A stretch of DNA of 64,000 bases from Mangifera indica (lineage: Eukaryota > Streptophyta > Magnoliopsida > Sapindales > Anacardiaceae). Below, piece by piece: positions 1-9,599 of this stretch. Position numbers and translations under genes: made by a program. Each line of letters begins with the position of its first letter. The stretch's first letter is position 1. Location of the stretch: contig NC_058156.1 in NCBI RefSeq assembly GCF_011075055.1, forward strand, positions 4,836,001 through 4,900,000, in the 5' to 3' direction. The notes below the pieces were generated by a model that saw nothing but the letters and a program-made list of their open reading frames with translations, was not told where the DNA came from and made no database searches.

Positions 1-1554
1 GGATAACATCAAAATCAGGCATATCAAAGACAATCAAGTCCACCTTTAACTCTCTCCCATGTATCACTACCCTCTGGTCTTTTAACATCTTATCAGTAAT
101 CACACTCTCACCATCTGGCATCTCAATTCTAATAGAATGGGTAGATCTAACAAGCACTAAACCTACCCTTTCAATAACCCCTGGTGCAATGAAGGAGTGT
201 GTAGCTCCTGAATCAATCAATGCATATAAAGAAACAGAGTGGAAAAAGAGCTGACCAGTAACTGCAAATGGACTAGCCTCCGCCTGACTATGGGTAGCTG
301 TATAGACTCGTGCATTAGTACCTCTCCCTGGTTGCACTGGCGGAATTAGGCTTTGTTGTGGTTATATCTGAACTGGCACTTTGGTACTTTGGCAATCTTT
401 TGCTATATGCCCTGGCTGTCGGCATCTATAACAAATCACCTGTTTTTGCTGGTACCAACATTCTCCACTATGACGTTTCCCACAAATCTGACATTGGGGA
501 AAATTTTCTTTTCTAGGCTTCTTGTCACTCTTCCAGCCTTTTCTACTTGCTTTTGACTGGAATTTTCTTTTTCCCCTATTGTTTCTGAAACTGGAGCCAA
601 TTGAACTACCCCCTGATGTTGTAATTGGTGCTGAAATAGTCAATGAAGCAGGTAAAGCTGACTAACTTGGCATCACTGTTTGGGGTACTGTCAATGATAG
701 AGGTGTTGACATGGAAGGTGTATTCCTGGGTAGCTTATTAACATATACCTCCAACCTCAATGCTCTCTCCAATGCCTCTTCATAAGTTTGAGGAGGTTGA
801 GGTCCAACTAGCACATGCAAGGCTATCTCCGGTCTAAGGCCCTGAAGAAATCTGTCTAGTCGGAGACTAGGTGTACTCACCATACCTGGAGCAAAACTGG
901 CTAAGACATCAAAACGGGTAGAGTAATCCTTTACTGAACACTCTCCCTGCTGTAAAGAAATGAACTCTTGAACTTTGACTGCTACCACATCAGCTGTTCT
1001 GTGTTGGGCCTCAAATACCCTTCTAAAGTCTTGCCAGGCATCAGATCCACATTTCTGGTTTCTTTAACTAGGTCCCACCATACGCGGGCCTCTCCCCTCA
1101 TCAAGAAACTGGCATACCGAACTTTTTCTCTATCAGTCATAGGAAATAAATCCATAGTACTTTTCACCTGCTTGATCCAGTCATCAGCCATTAAAGGATC
1201 TTTAGTACCTTTAAATTCAGGAGGGGTATGCTGATTAGGTAAGGAATAAATAGGCTCAAGTCGCCTTTGAGCTCTAATTTCTCCTCTCCCTTCATTCCTC
1301 ATTTCATTTCTGATTTCTTCTATGACTTCCTCACGAATCTCACTTCTAATCTCATCTCGAATGACATCTCTGGCTATATTTTCAAGTGTGGGTCTATCTT
1401 GACTCTCAGTCAACACCTGACGGATTATATCTCTTATTTCTGCTAGCCCAAATCCTGAACCAACTGACGGGGCAGGGTTAGATGGTTCTCCCGTCTCTCT
1501 CTGAATACCCCTTCCACGACCCCGTCCTCGTCCTCGTCTTGTGGTACTCCTCAT
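1..1554 (-). pseudogene. gypsy gag-protease pseudogene
   Basis: The gag polyprotein starts at the ATG ending at 1554, with an Arg/Gly-rich N-terminus (MRSTTRRGRGRG). It contains the retrotransposon gag core and a CCHC zinc knuckle (CYRCRQPGHIAKDC, around 385-430). The aspartic protease follows, with the active-site motif DSGATH at 197-214. Against the sister copy at 14603 there is a one-base deletion near 1040 that truncates the first frame. There are also stops at 662-664 (Arg in the relative) and 362-364 (Gln in the relative). The frame resumes after each break, so this is a decayed copy rather than several genes. Reverse transcriptase would lie to the left, off-window. Confidence 0.9.
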
Positions 1555-1755
1555 CTAATAACTGCATAAGTGTAATTACATAATATTCTATTATTTGAAT
1601 ACAGGTAAAGAAAACAACTTACTGCAGTCGATTCTCGGGAGCTAATCTATGAGACATGAGGGGCACCTGTGCAATATTAGAATGCAAAACTGTAGATATA
1701 TTGTATTATATTACCACACATTATATTATATCTTCCTTTAAGCGCCCAAAATCGC

Positions 1756-1767
1756 GCTCTGATACCA
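1756..1767 (-). other. primer-binding site (initiator tRNA-Met type)
   Basis: On the minus strand this reads TGGTATCAGAGC, the standard 12-base complement of the 3' end of plant initiator methionine tRNA. It lies four bases inside the LTR edge at 1772. It primes minus-strand cDNA synthesis and fixes the element's orientation. Confidence 0.95.
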
Positions 1768-2021
1768 AAAATGTAACCTCTCCTAACCATTGGGTGTGTT
1801 ACAGAAAAACGGCAAGAGTTCCCCTATTTCAGAGGACCCGGGGAATATTTTCTCTTTTTAATTATGCCCTGTAACACTCCCAATTAACAATTCACACAAA
1901 CCAGTCCTACCAACCGATTGGATTTTCATCAACTTAATCACCATTACTATAATAAGTACATAATAATAATCATTATAAAAATTATCATCCACAGAACTTT
2001 ATAATTAATTTTCATAACTAG

Positions 2022-2022
<1 letters not shown>

Positions 2023-2103
<81 letters not shown>
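2023..2103. repeat. (TA)n microsatellite in LTR
   Basis: About 81 bp of uninterrupted TA dinucleotide. The same LTR position in the sister element carries TA tracts of different length (13878-13970 and 21177-21248), so the tract is an expanding part of this LTR family. Confidence 0.97.
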
Positions 2104-2106
<3 letters not shown>

Positions 2107-2670
2107 TATATTCACATATATATCAAAACATATAAATTAACAAAATTATGGTGCCTTTCTCTCTCAGCCTCATGTCTCATTAGTGCTCCCCGGGAACATT
2201 TGCTGCATTTCTTTACCTGTAAAATATTAAATTAAACGGAGTGAGCGACTATGGCTCAGTAAGAAAATCATACTCAACACTTAAAGTATTTCATACCAGT
2301 ATTAATCTCTTTCATACTCAGCGTGTCTGGGTTATTCATATATAAAATTATTGACACGACGCATTAAACACATATCATAATTCTTTTCTTTCACACATTT
2401 ATTCATTTCCTTACTATACAGATATGATTCACTCGTTATGATTTATGCATGTATGAGTGCCATGCCATTTCTATTTTATGATCGTACATCTTTCTCAACT
2501 CTTTATCAGCCACACAGGCTTGTATGCATAATTCTAATGCAAATGACTTTCATAAAATATTTACTAATTTGTTCCTCTCTCTTTCTCATTGACTGGTATA
2601 GACTACATATGACAGTACTTGTAATCACCATACAAAGTATAATTCTCTCTTACACGCATATTTTTTTTTC

Positions 2671-2850
2671 TTTACTGTCCACACAGTACAGCTAATATTT
2701 TTCTTTTGCTGTCCACACAGTACAGCTGATATTTTTCTTTTGCTGTCCACACAGTACAACTGATATTTTTTTCTTTGTTGTCCACACAGTACAACTGGTT
2801 GTCCACACAGTACAACCGATTATTTTCTTTGCTGTCCACACAGTACAGCT
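2671..2850 (-). repeat. six-copy tandem array in LTR
   Basis: The 15-base core TGTCCACACAGTACA occurs at 2676, 2710, 2744, 2779, 2800 and 2833. The spacing is about 34 bp, with one 21-bp unit, and T-rich linkers separate the copies. The sister LTRs hold only three copies (13232-13310) and two copies (20554-20605). Confidence 0.93.
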
Positions 2851-4021
2851 TGCGTGTAAGGATTTTACGTATGTTTTCTGCTTTCCTGTATCATATGAGT
2901 CATTATAAAACCAAAAATATTTATTTTCCATTTTCTGAAAGCATGCATGACTTAGAAAATATTTTTCCTCTTTCTTTATTTTTTCTAAATCATGCATATG
3001 TTATGATTCCTCATGTATGCATATATAACCATAATATGAAATATGCGCATTTGTTATTTTCCCTTATTCTTTTCATTCCTTCTCAAACATCATATTATTT
3101 TCTCATGTATTTATATATATCTCATACATTTAATTAATTTCAAAATATACAATGTAGGCTTAATATAAGGGTTATTACACATATTATGCACATAATTAAG
3201 CAAAATTAACATATATCACATAAAATGACATTTTTGCCCTTATGGCCAAAATTTACCTTTTTACCCTTATGACCAAAAATTACATCATGAATCATAATGA
3301 ATTTCTTTATCCTTTTAAGCATAAATCACCTTAATTCTAATACCTTACACACTTATATAAGTAAAGGTTATTTAAATAACCTAACTCAAATTTACTTCAA
3401 GTATGTAAAGTATGAAATTCTTACCTTTTATTTGCTAAATAGATGATTTAAGCTTATTCACCTTCTTTTCTTCTTTTTAGCAACCTTAATCAACCAAAAA
3501 TATGATTATCCATCAAAACCCTAAACTTGACATATCTTAAAAATTAAATTTCTTATCTTAAAACTGATCAGAATTGACAGATCTACACTTTTTATAACTG
3601 GAGCCTCTAGAAATTAGGTGGTTTAGCTAGGTTTTTTGGTGAAATTTGGTTAAAGGAAGCTTTAGCTAAAAAATAATGGAGTTCTCGACAATGAGGAAGA
3701 AGATGAATAGATTATAAGTTTTATAAGCCTTTTGGACCATTTTGCCCTTAATCTTTTTCATAAATTACTATTTTATCCTTAGCCAATTACCAAAAACCCT
3801 TAGCACCACCATATAATTTCAAGTGTGCCATTCAATTTTAATTCCCACTTTGTCCCTTGAATCTTTATAAAATGACCATTTTACCCCCTTTGAAAAATAT
3901 TGCTCCTTTAGTAGTTTTCTATAATTCTTTTGTAATTTCTTTACACAACAAGTTATAAAATCAACTCTAGGGGTAATTTTGGAAGTGGAGTTTACTGACA
4001 CACCTGAATTCGGATGTTACA

Positions 4022-5835
4022 CTGGTGGTCTCCCTTTTAATTTTGCTAGGAATCCAAACTATATTAGTGTCTTTTCATTTGCAGCTAATCATTCATTGGG
4101 TGGTTATGTGCCTCTTGGGTACAATAAATTAAGAACTACACTACTTCAGCAAGAGAAAACAAATGTGGAAAGGTTATTGGAACCTATTAAAGGCACTTGG
4201 ATGGAAAAAGGGGTTAGTATTGTTAGTGATGGATGAAGTGACCCACAAAGGAGACCTTTAATTAACTTCATAGTAGTTTGTGAATCAGGCCCGATGTTTA
4301 TTAAAGTTGTTAATTGTGCAGGTGAAGTTAAAGATAAATATTTCATTGCTAATTTATTGAAGGAGATAATTGATGAGGTTGGTCATCAAAAAGTAGTTCA
4401 AGTAATAACTGATAATGCTAAAAATTGTAAAGGTGCTGGGGAAATCATTGAAGGTATGTTTCCACATATTTATTGGACTCCATGTGTTGTGTATACTTTG
4501 GATCTAGCTTTGAAAAATATATGTGTAGCTAAAAATGTGAAATCTAATCAAAAGACATATGATGAATGTCATTGGATAACTAATGTTTATGGTGATGTTA
4601 TGGTAATTAAAAACTTCATAATGAACCATTCAATGCGATTGGCTATGTTTAATCGATTTAGTCCTTTGAAATTACTTTCAATTACGGACACTTGTTTTGC
4701 TTTTGTTGTTGTTATGCTCAAAAGATTTAAATTAATTAAGGGTGCTCTAGAATCAATGATTGTAAGTAAACAATGGGGACAATATAGAGAAGACGATCAA
4801 GGCAAAGCAAGATTTGTTCGTGATAAGGTGTTGGATGAGAATTAGTGGGCGAAGGTCAATTACATTCTTGCTTTTACTGCACCGATTTATGATATGATTC
4901 GAATGTGTGATACAAATAAGTCATGTCTTCATTTGATTTATGAGAATTGAGATTCTATGATTGAAAAAGTTAAATCAGTTATTTATGAACATGAAGAAAA
5001 GTTTTCTACCCAAGATTCTCCTTTCTATTCAGTGATCTATAGTATTCTTTATGATCGTTGGGCAAAAAGTAATACTCCACTCCATTGTCTAGCTCATTCA
5101 TTGAATCCAAGGTAAATATCTAATTGAATTATATATTTCTTTCATACTTATTTGATATATTTATTTATTAAATTGGGTATTAATTTGTTAACTAATTGAT
5201 ATATCTATTATTTGTGAAGGTTTTATAGTGAACAATGGCTTGAAAGAGGTGAAGGTAGAGTGCCTCCTTATATGGATGGGGAAGTATCTATTGAGAGGAA
5301 CAAATGTTTTAGAAGGACCTTTTCTGAAGATGAGCGTTTTAAAGCATTGGATGAGTATGCTAACTTCTCCCTCAAAAGTGGACCGTTTGAAGATCCTGAT
5401 TCAATTGGTGCTAGATTTAATGCAGAACCGATGAAGTGGTGGGCATGTTTTGGTTCAAATGCTCCGTTGCTTCAAAAGTTAGCATTCAGAGTACTTGGAC
5501 AACCTAGTTCCTCCTCTTGTTGTGAAAGAAATTGGAGTACTTATTCCTTCATTCATTCAATTAGAAGGAATAAATTAATTCCAAAACGTGCAGAAGATTT
5601 GGTTTTTGTTCATAACAATCTTCGTTTATTGTCAAGGGTTAACTCTAAGTATTATGATGGTAAGGAGAAGATGTGGGATGTTGGTGGAGATGACTTTGGG
5701 AGTATGGAAGATGTGGGAGTTCTTCAATTAGCCAATCTGTCATTAGATGAACCAGAATTAGAGTCTATTTTTTTCGATGAAGATGCAAATGACATAATGG
5801 ATAAGGAGAATGATCAAATAGAGAAAATACAATAA
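4022..5835 (+). pseudogene. hAT transposase pseudogene (DUF659 and hAT dimerisation domains)
   Basis: Most of a hAT transposase is readable in one frame from the LTR junction to the stop at 5835. The first part matches the DUF659/RNase H-like core (SDGWSDPQ-type motif near 4225, then ITDNAKNCKGAG). The C-terminal part has the hAT dimerisation signature (CCERNWSTYSFIHS and LVFVHNNLRLL, about 5515-5630). An intron at 5112-5219 has consensus GT and AG ends, and joining the exons keeps the frame. Three in-frame stops (4234-4236, 4843-4845, 4948-4950) each sit where the family has tryptophan, so each is a single G-to-A change. The BED-finger N-terminus is missing from the window. The copy is inactive. 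Confidence 0.9.
5112..5219 (+). other. intron in hAT transposase
   Basis: A 108-bp AT-rich segment with a GTAAAT donor and a TGTGAAG acceptor. Removing it joins the Asn-Pro-Arg end of one exon to Phe-Tyr-Ser of the next in the same frame. Confidence 0.8.
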
Positions 5836-6218
5836 ATATTTTACTATTTTTAAAAAAAATTTCATTATATTTTATTTGATGACTTTGATATTGACCCTTG
5901 GAAATTATTATTTTGATGAAATAATATTGAGTTTATAGGTTGATTTATTTACATTTTGATAAAATATATTGATTTATATACATGTTTATTTTCCATTTTA
6001 AAAGATGAATATATAAGTATTGATTTAATTTATACATACATGTTTCAAAAACTTGAATTTGTAATTTATTTTTGGTATAAAATTATTTTGTTATATGTTA
6101 TTTTAAATTGGTTGAAAAAAATCAATTGTTGTATTTTTTTAATTAAAATATAGGTTATTGTATTTTTTATAAAAATTTCATATTTATAAAAAAAAAAACC
6201 CTATATTTTTTATATTTA
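5836..6218 (+). other. AT-rich hAT 3' untranslated region
   Basis: AT-rich sequence between the transposase stop and the terminal repeats. No gene or further structure is visible; open frames are short and of low complexity. Confidence 0.5.
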
Positions 6219-6303
6219 CACGTTTCCCCACGTTTCTGTTTCCTTCTTTTTTAAGAAAATACGTTTCCACGTTTCGACGTCTCCACATTTCCGTTTCCGT
6301 GCT
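6219..6303 (+). repeat. subterminal CGTTTC repeats, probable hAT 3' end
   Basis: CGTTTC occurs at 6221, 6231, 6262, 6270 and 6292, with near-copies between. Clustered short subterminal repeats of this kind are transposase-binding sites in hAT elements such as Ac. Their position just downstream of the transposase and just before unique sequence fits a transposon terminus. The function is inferred. Confidence 0.55.
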
Positions 6304-6781
6304 ACCTAGACTACAACTAACCTGGAAAAATCAAAGAGTTGGAAATATAAAGTCATGTAAGAGTTTCCAATTAAAAAGAGACAGAAGATCAGGCTGATCA
6401 AAATGCAATGAAATGTGATGACAACAATAATCAATATACTCGTAAAGAAAGCCCAACATTTACTTGATAACTTTATGAAACGTGGTCCAAAATAAGGCCA
6501 AGATAATACAACTAAAATATGCCACTCATTGATTACAAGAAAAAAAAATTGATATTTACAAACTTATAATTTATAAAATTTGGTTTCAAATACGGCAACA
6601 ATAATTCAAACAATATATGTCAGGTGTATTGATAAAATAAACTTAATATATTCCCGAAACTGTAATTTGAATATCTATTAATTTCTAGAATATATATAGC
6701 ACCTATATACAAGATTATTATTCAACAAAATAATCAATTTTTTTCATGAATAAAACAAATATTAATAGAGTAAAAGGTCAC
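6304..6781 (-). other. probable intron of the Ser/Arg-rich gene
   Basis: Lies downstream of the exon ending at 6782 on the minus strand and starts with a GTGACC donor. No second exon is convincing. One pyrimidine-rich stretch ending in CAG near 6321 could be an acceptor, but the hAT terminus follows almost at once. Confidence 0.4.
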
Positions 6782-7267
6782 CTCAGAATCGCTAATCTGA
6801 TAACGAGCCACAGACACCGTATTATCATTAATTTTCGGAACTACCCTCCCTCCACCTGAAATATTACTACCAGAACTCTTCGCCCCCTGTCTCGACACCG
6901 ACCTCCCTCGTCTCAAACCCCCTCCACCACCGCCAACTCTACTTCCATTTCTAGGGCTGATGTCAGCATTTCTAGAAGCCGACCTTCCTCTATCAGCAGA
7001 AGAGTCAAAAAACTCGATCGCCAGGTCGTCAAGGTTGATCTCGGGAAAGCCCGATCCTCTAACAGTGTTCACAAACTTCCCTTTGGGAGCCTCATCCGGA
7101 AAGAAGTCATGCTCCGGCAGCCTCCTTGAGAATCGACTGAGGCTTCTGGAACGACGGTGAGCTGAGGAATTTCGATTGGTTGATGAAGCAGAGTCGTCGT
7201 TGGTGGAGCTTTGGGAGGTGGAAATGGGTGTCCTCTTCGTGGTGGACTTGAAGGCGGAGGTGGCCAT
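6782..7267 (-). CDS. Ser/Arg-rich conserved plant protein, first exon
   Basis: I do not recognise a named gene, but the exon looks real. It starts at the ATG ending at 7267 (MATSAFKSTTKRTP) and encodes 162 codons to a splice donor at 6781-6780 (GAG|GTGACC). The protein is Ser/Arg/Gly-rich with RRSRSLSRFSRR near residues 38-49. A moderately hydrophobic conserved-looking core follows (GKFVNTVRGSGFPEINLDD, about 63-81), then a Gly run, RRGRSVSR, and VARYQISDSE at the exon end. An upstream ATG at 7324 would add 19 residues that look like 5' UTR. Length and composition fit a nuclear or cytoskeletal SR-like plant protein, but this is a guess. Later exons would lie left, beyond the hAT and gypsy insertions, so the gene may be split or have a giant intron. 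Confidence 0.68.
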
Positions 7268-7890
7268 ATGGAAGAGGCTGAGAATAGAAAATCGAATGGG
7301 CAGAAAATAACATATAATAAGCAAGCAGGTGTAAGTTCAACAAGGAATGACTTTGACTGAGTTTGGAATTGGCGGAGAGATCGAAATTTGAATGAGGGCG
7401 TTATAAGCTTACCCTTGTTATTCCGCAATAATTGCGAGTTTAACCTTGTTTTATTAATCATATCATGTTCGTTTCTCAATGTGCAAATAAATAAAACAAA
7501 TGACGAAGAGTGTGGTCAGTTTTTTGAAGGTATAGTATATAAAATTTAATTTCAAAATTGAATAATAGATACTGTTAGGTTTAGACATGTTAAATGGGTT
7601 GTCCTAGCCAGAAACATGAAAATATGGCTCGGCTTAGAAATGCTCAACCCATATTGTAGCAACCTATGGAGCCAATCAGAGCTCCTCTAGTTTGCTACTA
7701 TTTACATAATAATTTAAATAATTAATTAATATAAAAATTATTTTTTATTAAAATTAATAGGTCAACAACTGACATTGTATACCTAGGATTGTATCATAGG
7801 CTTTAAATAATTTTTAAACTGACTTAAGCCCTAGGTTTGATGTATACTCAATTTTGTTTTTGTTTTATATATATTTTTTTTATTGTGGTC
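7268..7890. other. intergenic, includes likely promoter of the Ser/Arg-rich gene
   Basis: Upstream flank of the minus-strand exon. About 7268-7480 is less AT-rich and probably holds the 5' UTR and promoter. The rest is AT-rich with no recognisable gene. Confidence 0.45.
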
Positions 7891-8011
7891 ATTAATTTGT
7901 CCAATTTTTCTGTAGGAGATAACCAATTTAGATATCACGTTATCAATTTTTTTTTTTTATAATATGATATCTAGGTTCATTATCTCGTAGAAAAAAATTG
8001 GACAAATTAAT
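7891..8011. repeat. 121-bp inverted repeat (hairpin)
   Basis: Arms of about 50 bp are nearly complementary. The left arm begins ATTAATTTGTCC and the right arm ends GGACAAATTAAT. Both carry the GATATC and TCTCNTAG-type internal words in inverted order, separated by a T-rich loop. It could be a small foldback element or the stem of a small-RNA precursor. Confidence 0.8.
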
Positions 8012-8387
8012 TGAAAAAAAGGTTACAAGTTAATATGATTTCTAGATTTTTTAAATCAAAGAATCGTATTTTGTTTTTTTTTTTTTACAAGTAAATATAC
8101 ATATTAAAAAAACAATACGATTGCCAAAGCCAAGTTCAAAAGGTTCAAGCTACAAGTTAATGTAAAAGTATCATCATCCCACTCTGAATATCTTATCCTT
8201 AGAAGGAAAGTGTTACTTAAATTTATATACATAAATAATGTTTCAATTTAAAAATTAATATCCCTTAAATCAAACTTGCATAATGTTTCATCCAATCTGA
8301 ATAATTCCTCAAGTTTCTATTATAAAATAAAAACTATTCAATAATCACGGAATAATTCCCAAGCATATAACATGCAATCTCATCTGT
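8012..8387. other. AT-rich intergenic sequence
   Basis: No gene, RNA or clear repeat seen. Confidence 0.5.
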
Positions 8388-8420
8388 GATATATATATGT
8401 ATATATATATATGTGTGTGT

Positions 8421-8512
<92 letters not shown>
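8388..8512. repeat. compound AT/GT/AC microsatellite with palindromic core
   Basis: Runs of AT, GT, AC, AT and GT follow one another. The AC tract (about 8420-8444), AT tract and GT tract (about 8477-8508) together form a self-complementary block. Confidence 0.97.
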
Positions 8513-9569
8513 CACAAACATCGTTATTTACGCCTATGAGTCCATTTCTTGCATGTCACTCTATCACTAAATTGGCACCTCACCATCGTCGTTACTTTTG
8601 TCACTTACAAAAATGCAGATGAATGGGATGAATATAAAACTCAATAAGTAGGGATGATCTATCGTACAATCTTAAACGTTAATCTATCTATTTCTTTTAC
8701 TACCCAAGTTATCTTGATTTCGATCTTAGATTGTTAGTATCAAACCTAAATCTCGGGGAATTAACATACCCACTATGGTAACCACTCTTTAGGCAATCTC
8801 TCTCTAGTATAGGTTATCTAATCACTCATCGTTATTCAACAAACTTACAGTCCTAATTAAATTAATCAAAAGGCTATATATGCCTTGATAAGTACTTGAC
8901 CCCCAAATCAATGGGCTATCTACAACACGATGATGCAAACACCAAAGACTACAATGAGACCTACAAGCAAAACAAGGAATTCAAACCTTAAGAAAGCTAA
9001 ATCAGATTTATATAAGTGAAAACTTTAACCAATGTTTATTAACAAACATGAACCAAAGGTGTAACAAAGAATTTTGATGCCACACTCAAGAACAAGTTAA
9101 GGTATAATAAAGAATTTTGATGCCACACTCAAGAACAAGTTGAGAATGTGAGTGATAAGTCAGATTGGATTATCACAAGAATAATCTTGATAAGATTGAA
9201 AAGTTCTCAAAAGAGTTAAAGAGAAAAAAAATCTCTCAATATTATTACTCTAATCAATTCCTTTTTTTCCCAAAGAGTTGCAAGTCTATTTATAGCTAAA
9301 ATAGAATCCTAAATAGAATAGAAATCATCCCCCTACCTTATAAGCTTAAATTAAGACATACCCCAACCCATCACAATTAATGACTTGTTAAATAAATGAT
9401 AAGGCTTAAATGAAGACATAGTTTCAGCTCATCCCAAACATAAAATAATTAAATAACACATATGCGCATAACCCAAATTCTTCAAATATATTATCCTTGA
9501 ACTTAAATGAAGTTTATTAAGCCTTGATGTTCCTCCAAGCTTTGTGCGTTGTTTTTAGTCCAAATATCT
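8513..9569 (-). repeat. probable 3' LTR and tail of the old minus-strand gypsy element
   Basis: This lies immediately 3' (leftward) of the pol C-terminus of the split gypsy element. On the minus strand it has a TATA-like CTATAAATAG near 9290, as LTRs often do, and a 43-bp tandem duplication at 9063-9148. I could not place the LTR ends, because the other LTR of this element is not in the window. Confidence 0.4.
9063..9148. repeat. 43-bp tandem duplication
   Basis: Two adjacent copies start at 9063 and 9106 and share the core AAAGAATTTTGATGCCACAC followed by TCAAGAACAAGTT. Confidence 0.93.
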
Positions 9570-9599
9570 TCAATAAGCCCATTTAAAGTGTATCACATC

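Larger units (their letters stand above)
1..4021 (-). mobile_element. Ty3/gypsy chromovirus, 5' half, inserted in a hAT gene
   Basis: This is a minus-strand LTR retrotransposon cut by the left window edge. Reading leftward from 4021 it has a 2250-bp 5' LTR (1772-4021), a primer-binding site (1756-1767), gag (from 1554) and the retroviral-type aspartic protease (to position 1). Its LTR, primer site and gag closely match the complete element at 11998-21605, so both belong to one family. The right LTR edge directly abuts hAT transposase coding sequence that is open in frame from the junction, so the element landed inside that gene. The 3' part and second LTR are outside the window, so the target duplication cannot be checked. 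Confidence 0.93.
1772..4021 (-). repeat. 5' LTR of the left gypsy element
   Basis: On the minus strand the LTR begins TGTAAC at 4021 and ends GGTTACA at 1772, next to the primer site. It is homologous along its length to the two LTRs at 11998-14375 and 19319-21605. It carries a TA microsatellite (2023-2103) and a six-copy tandem array (2671-2850). Open frames inside it are chance products of low-complexity sequence. Confidence 0.93.
4022..6303 (+). mobile_element. hAT DNA transposon, 3' portion
   Basis: This is the 3' part of a hAT transposon: transposase coding sequence (4022-5835), an AT-rich tail, and a terminal segment with repeated CGTTTC words (6219-6300). The gypsy element ending at 4021 separates it from its 5' part, which should lie left of the window. 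The exact 3' terminal inverted repeat is uncertain because its partner is off-window. The edge at 6303 is set by the end of the repeated words. Confidence 0.75.

Noticed and set aside
2671..2850. Regular short repeats that could suggest a CRISPR array
   Set aside because: The units are about 34 bp apart with near-identical linkers, lie inside an LTR of a plant retrotransposon, and have no cas genes. It is a simple tandem array.
7069..7479. Two overlapping minus-strand open frames beside the Ser/Arg-rich exon
   Set aside because: They overlap the better-supported exon in another frame; the composition is a by-product of that exon and its 5' flank.
8386..8622. Open frame across the AT/GT/AC microsatellite
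   Set aside because: Low-complexity translation of simple repeats.
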